Shown here: one piece after another, positions 5,559-5,567 of the stretch
Position numbering within the stretch: position 1 is the stretch's first letter
How the letters are laid out: every line of letters begins with the position of its first letter
Origin: an uncultured Eubacteriales bacterium
GTDB taxonomy: Bacteria > Bacillota > Clostridia > Christensenellales > Aristaeellaceae
Assembly: GCA_900548145.1 (NCBI GenBank)
Contig: URJB01000090.1
Location: 1-5,567, forward strand
Direction: 5' to 3'
Length of the DNA stretch: 5,567 nt
Program-made: the position numbers and the translations under genes
The notes under the pieces: model-generated
Database searches by the model: none
What the model saw: only the letters and a program-made list of their open reading frames with translations
What the model was told of the DNA's origin: nothing

Positions 5559-5567
5559 CCCCGGACT

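Overview
The window is a GC-rich stretch (clearly above 55% G+C in the genes) whose four genes all lie on the minus strand. The organism is most likely a high-GC anaerobic Firmicute of the Oscillospiraceae/Ruminococcaceae type. That is an inference from three things: an OmpR-family regulator and kinase of Firmicute style, two GerMN-domain lipoproteins with short Firmicute-like signal peptides and strong AAGGAG-type ribosome binding sites, and intergenic DNA full of hairpin repeats. No gene on the plus strand is supported.

Layout in the direction of transcription (right to left): 5422-5567 is an AT-rich control region with a good sigma-A-type promoter, an upstream 11-bp-period direct repeat, three TGTAAA half-sites around the -10/start site, and a short perfect hairpin at the window edge. 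4729-5421 encodes a winged-helix response regulator. 3270-4697 encodes its two-transmembrane sensor histidine kinase; its start region looks frameshifted by one base. 2284-3252 encodes a lipoprotein with one GerMN domain and a separate C-terminal domain. 1886-2283 is a 398-bp spacer carrying 2.2 copies of an 87-bp tandem repeat that folds into hairpins, with a compensated base pair between copies. 335-1885 encodes a second, larger lipoprotein that reads as three successive GerMN-like modules. 290-327 is a rho-independent terminator. 1-281 has no gene and holds a dense chain of hairpins and a duplicated 60-bp element.

Taken together this looks like one signalling operon. A membrane kinase with an extracytoplasmic sensor domain signals to a DNA-binding regulator. 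The two lipoproteins would sit on the outer face of the same membrane, where they could modulate the kinase or act in envelope or spore-related processes. The order regulator-kinase-GerMN lipoprotein parallels the actinobacterial mtrA-mtrB-lpqB operon. The proposal that the lipoproteins are accessory sensors is inference, not something the sequence proves.
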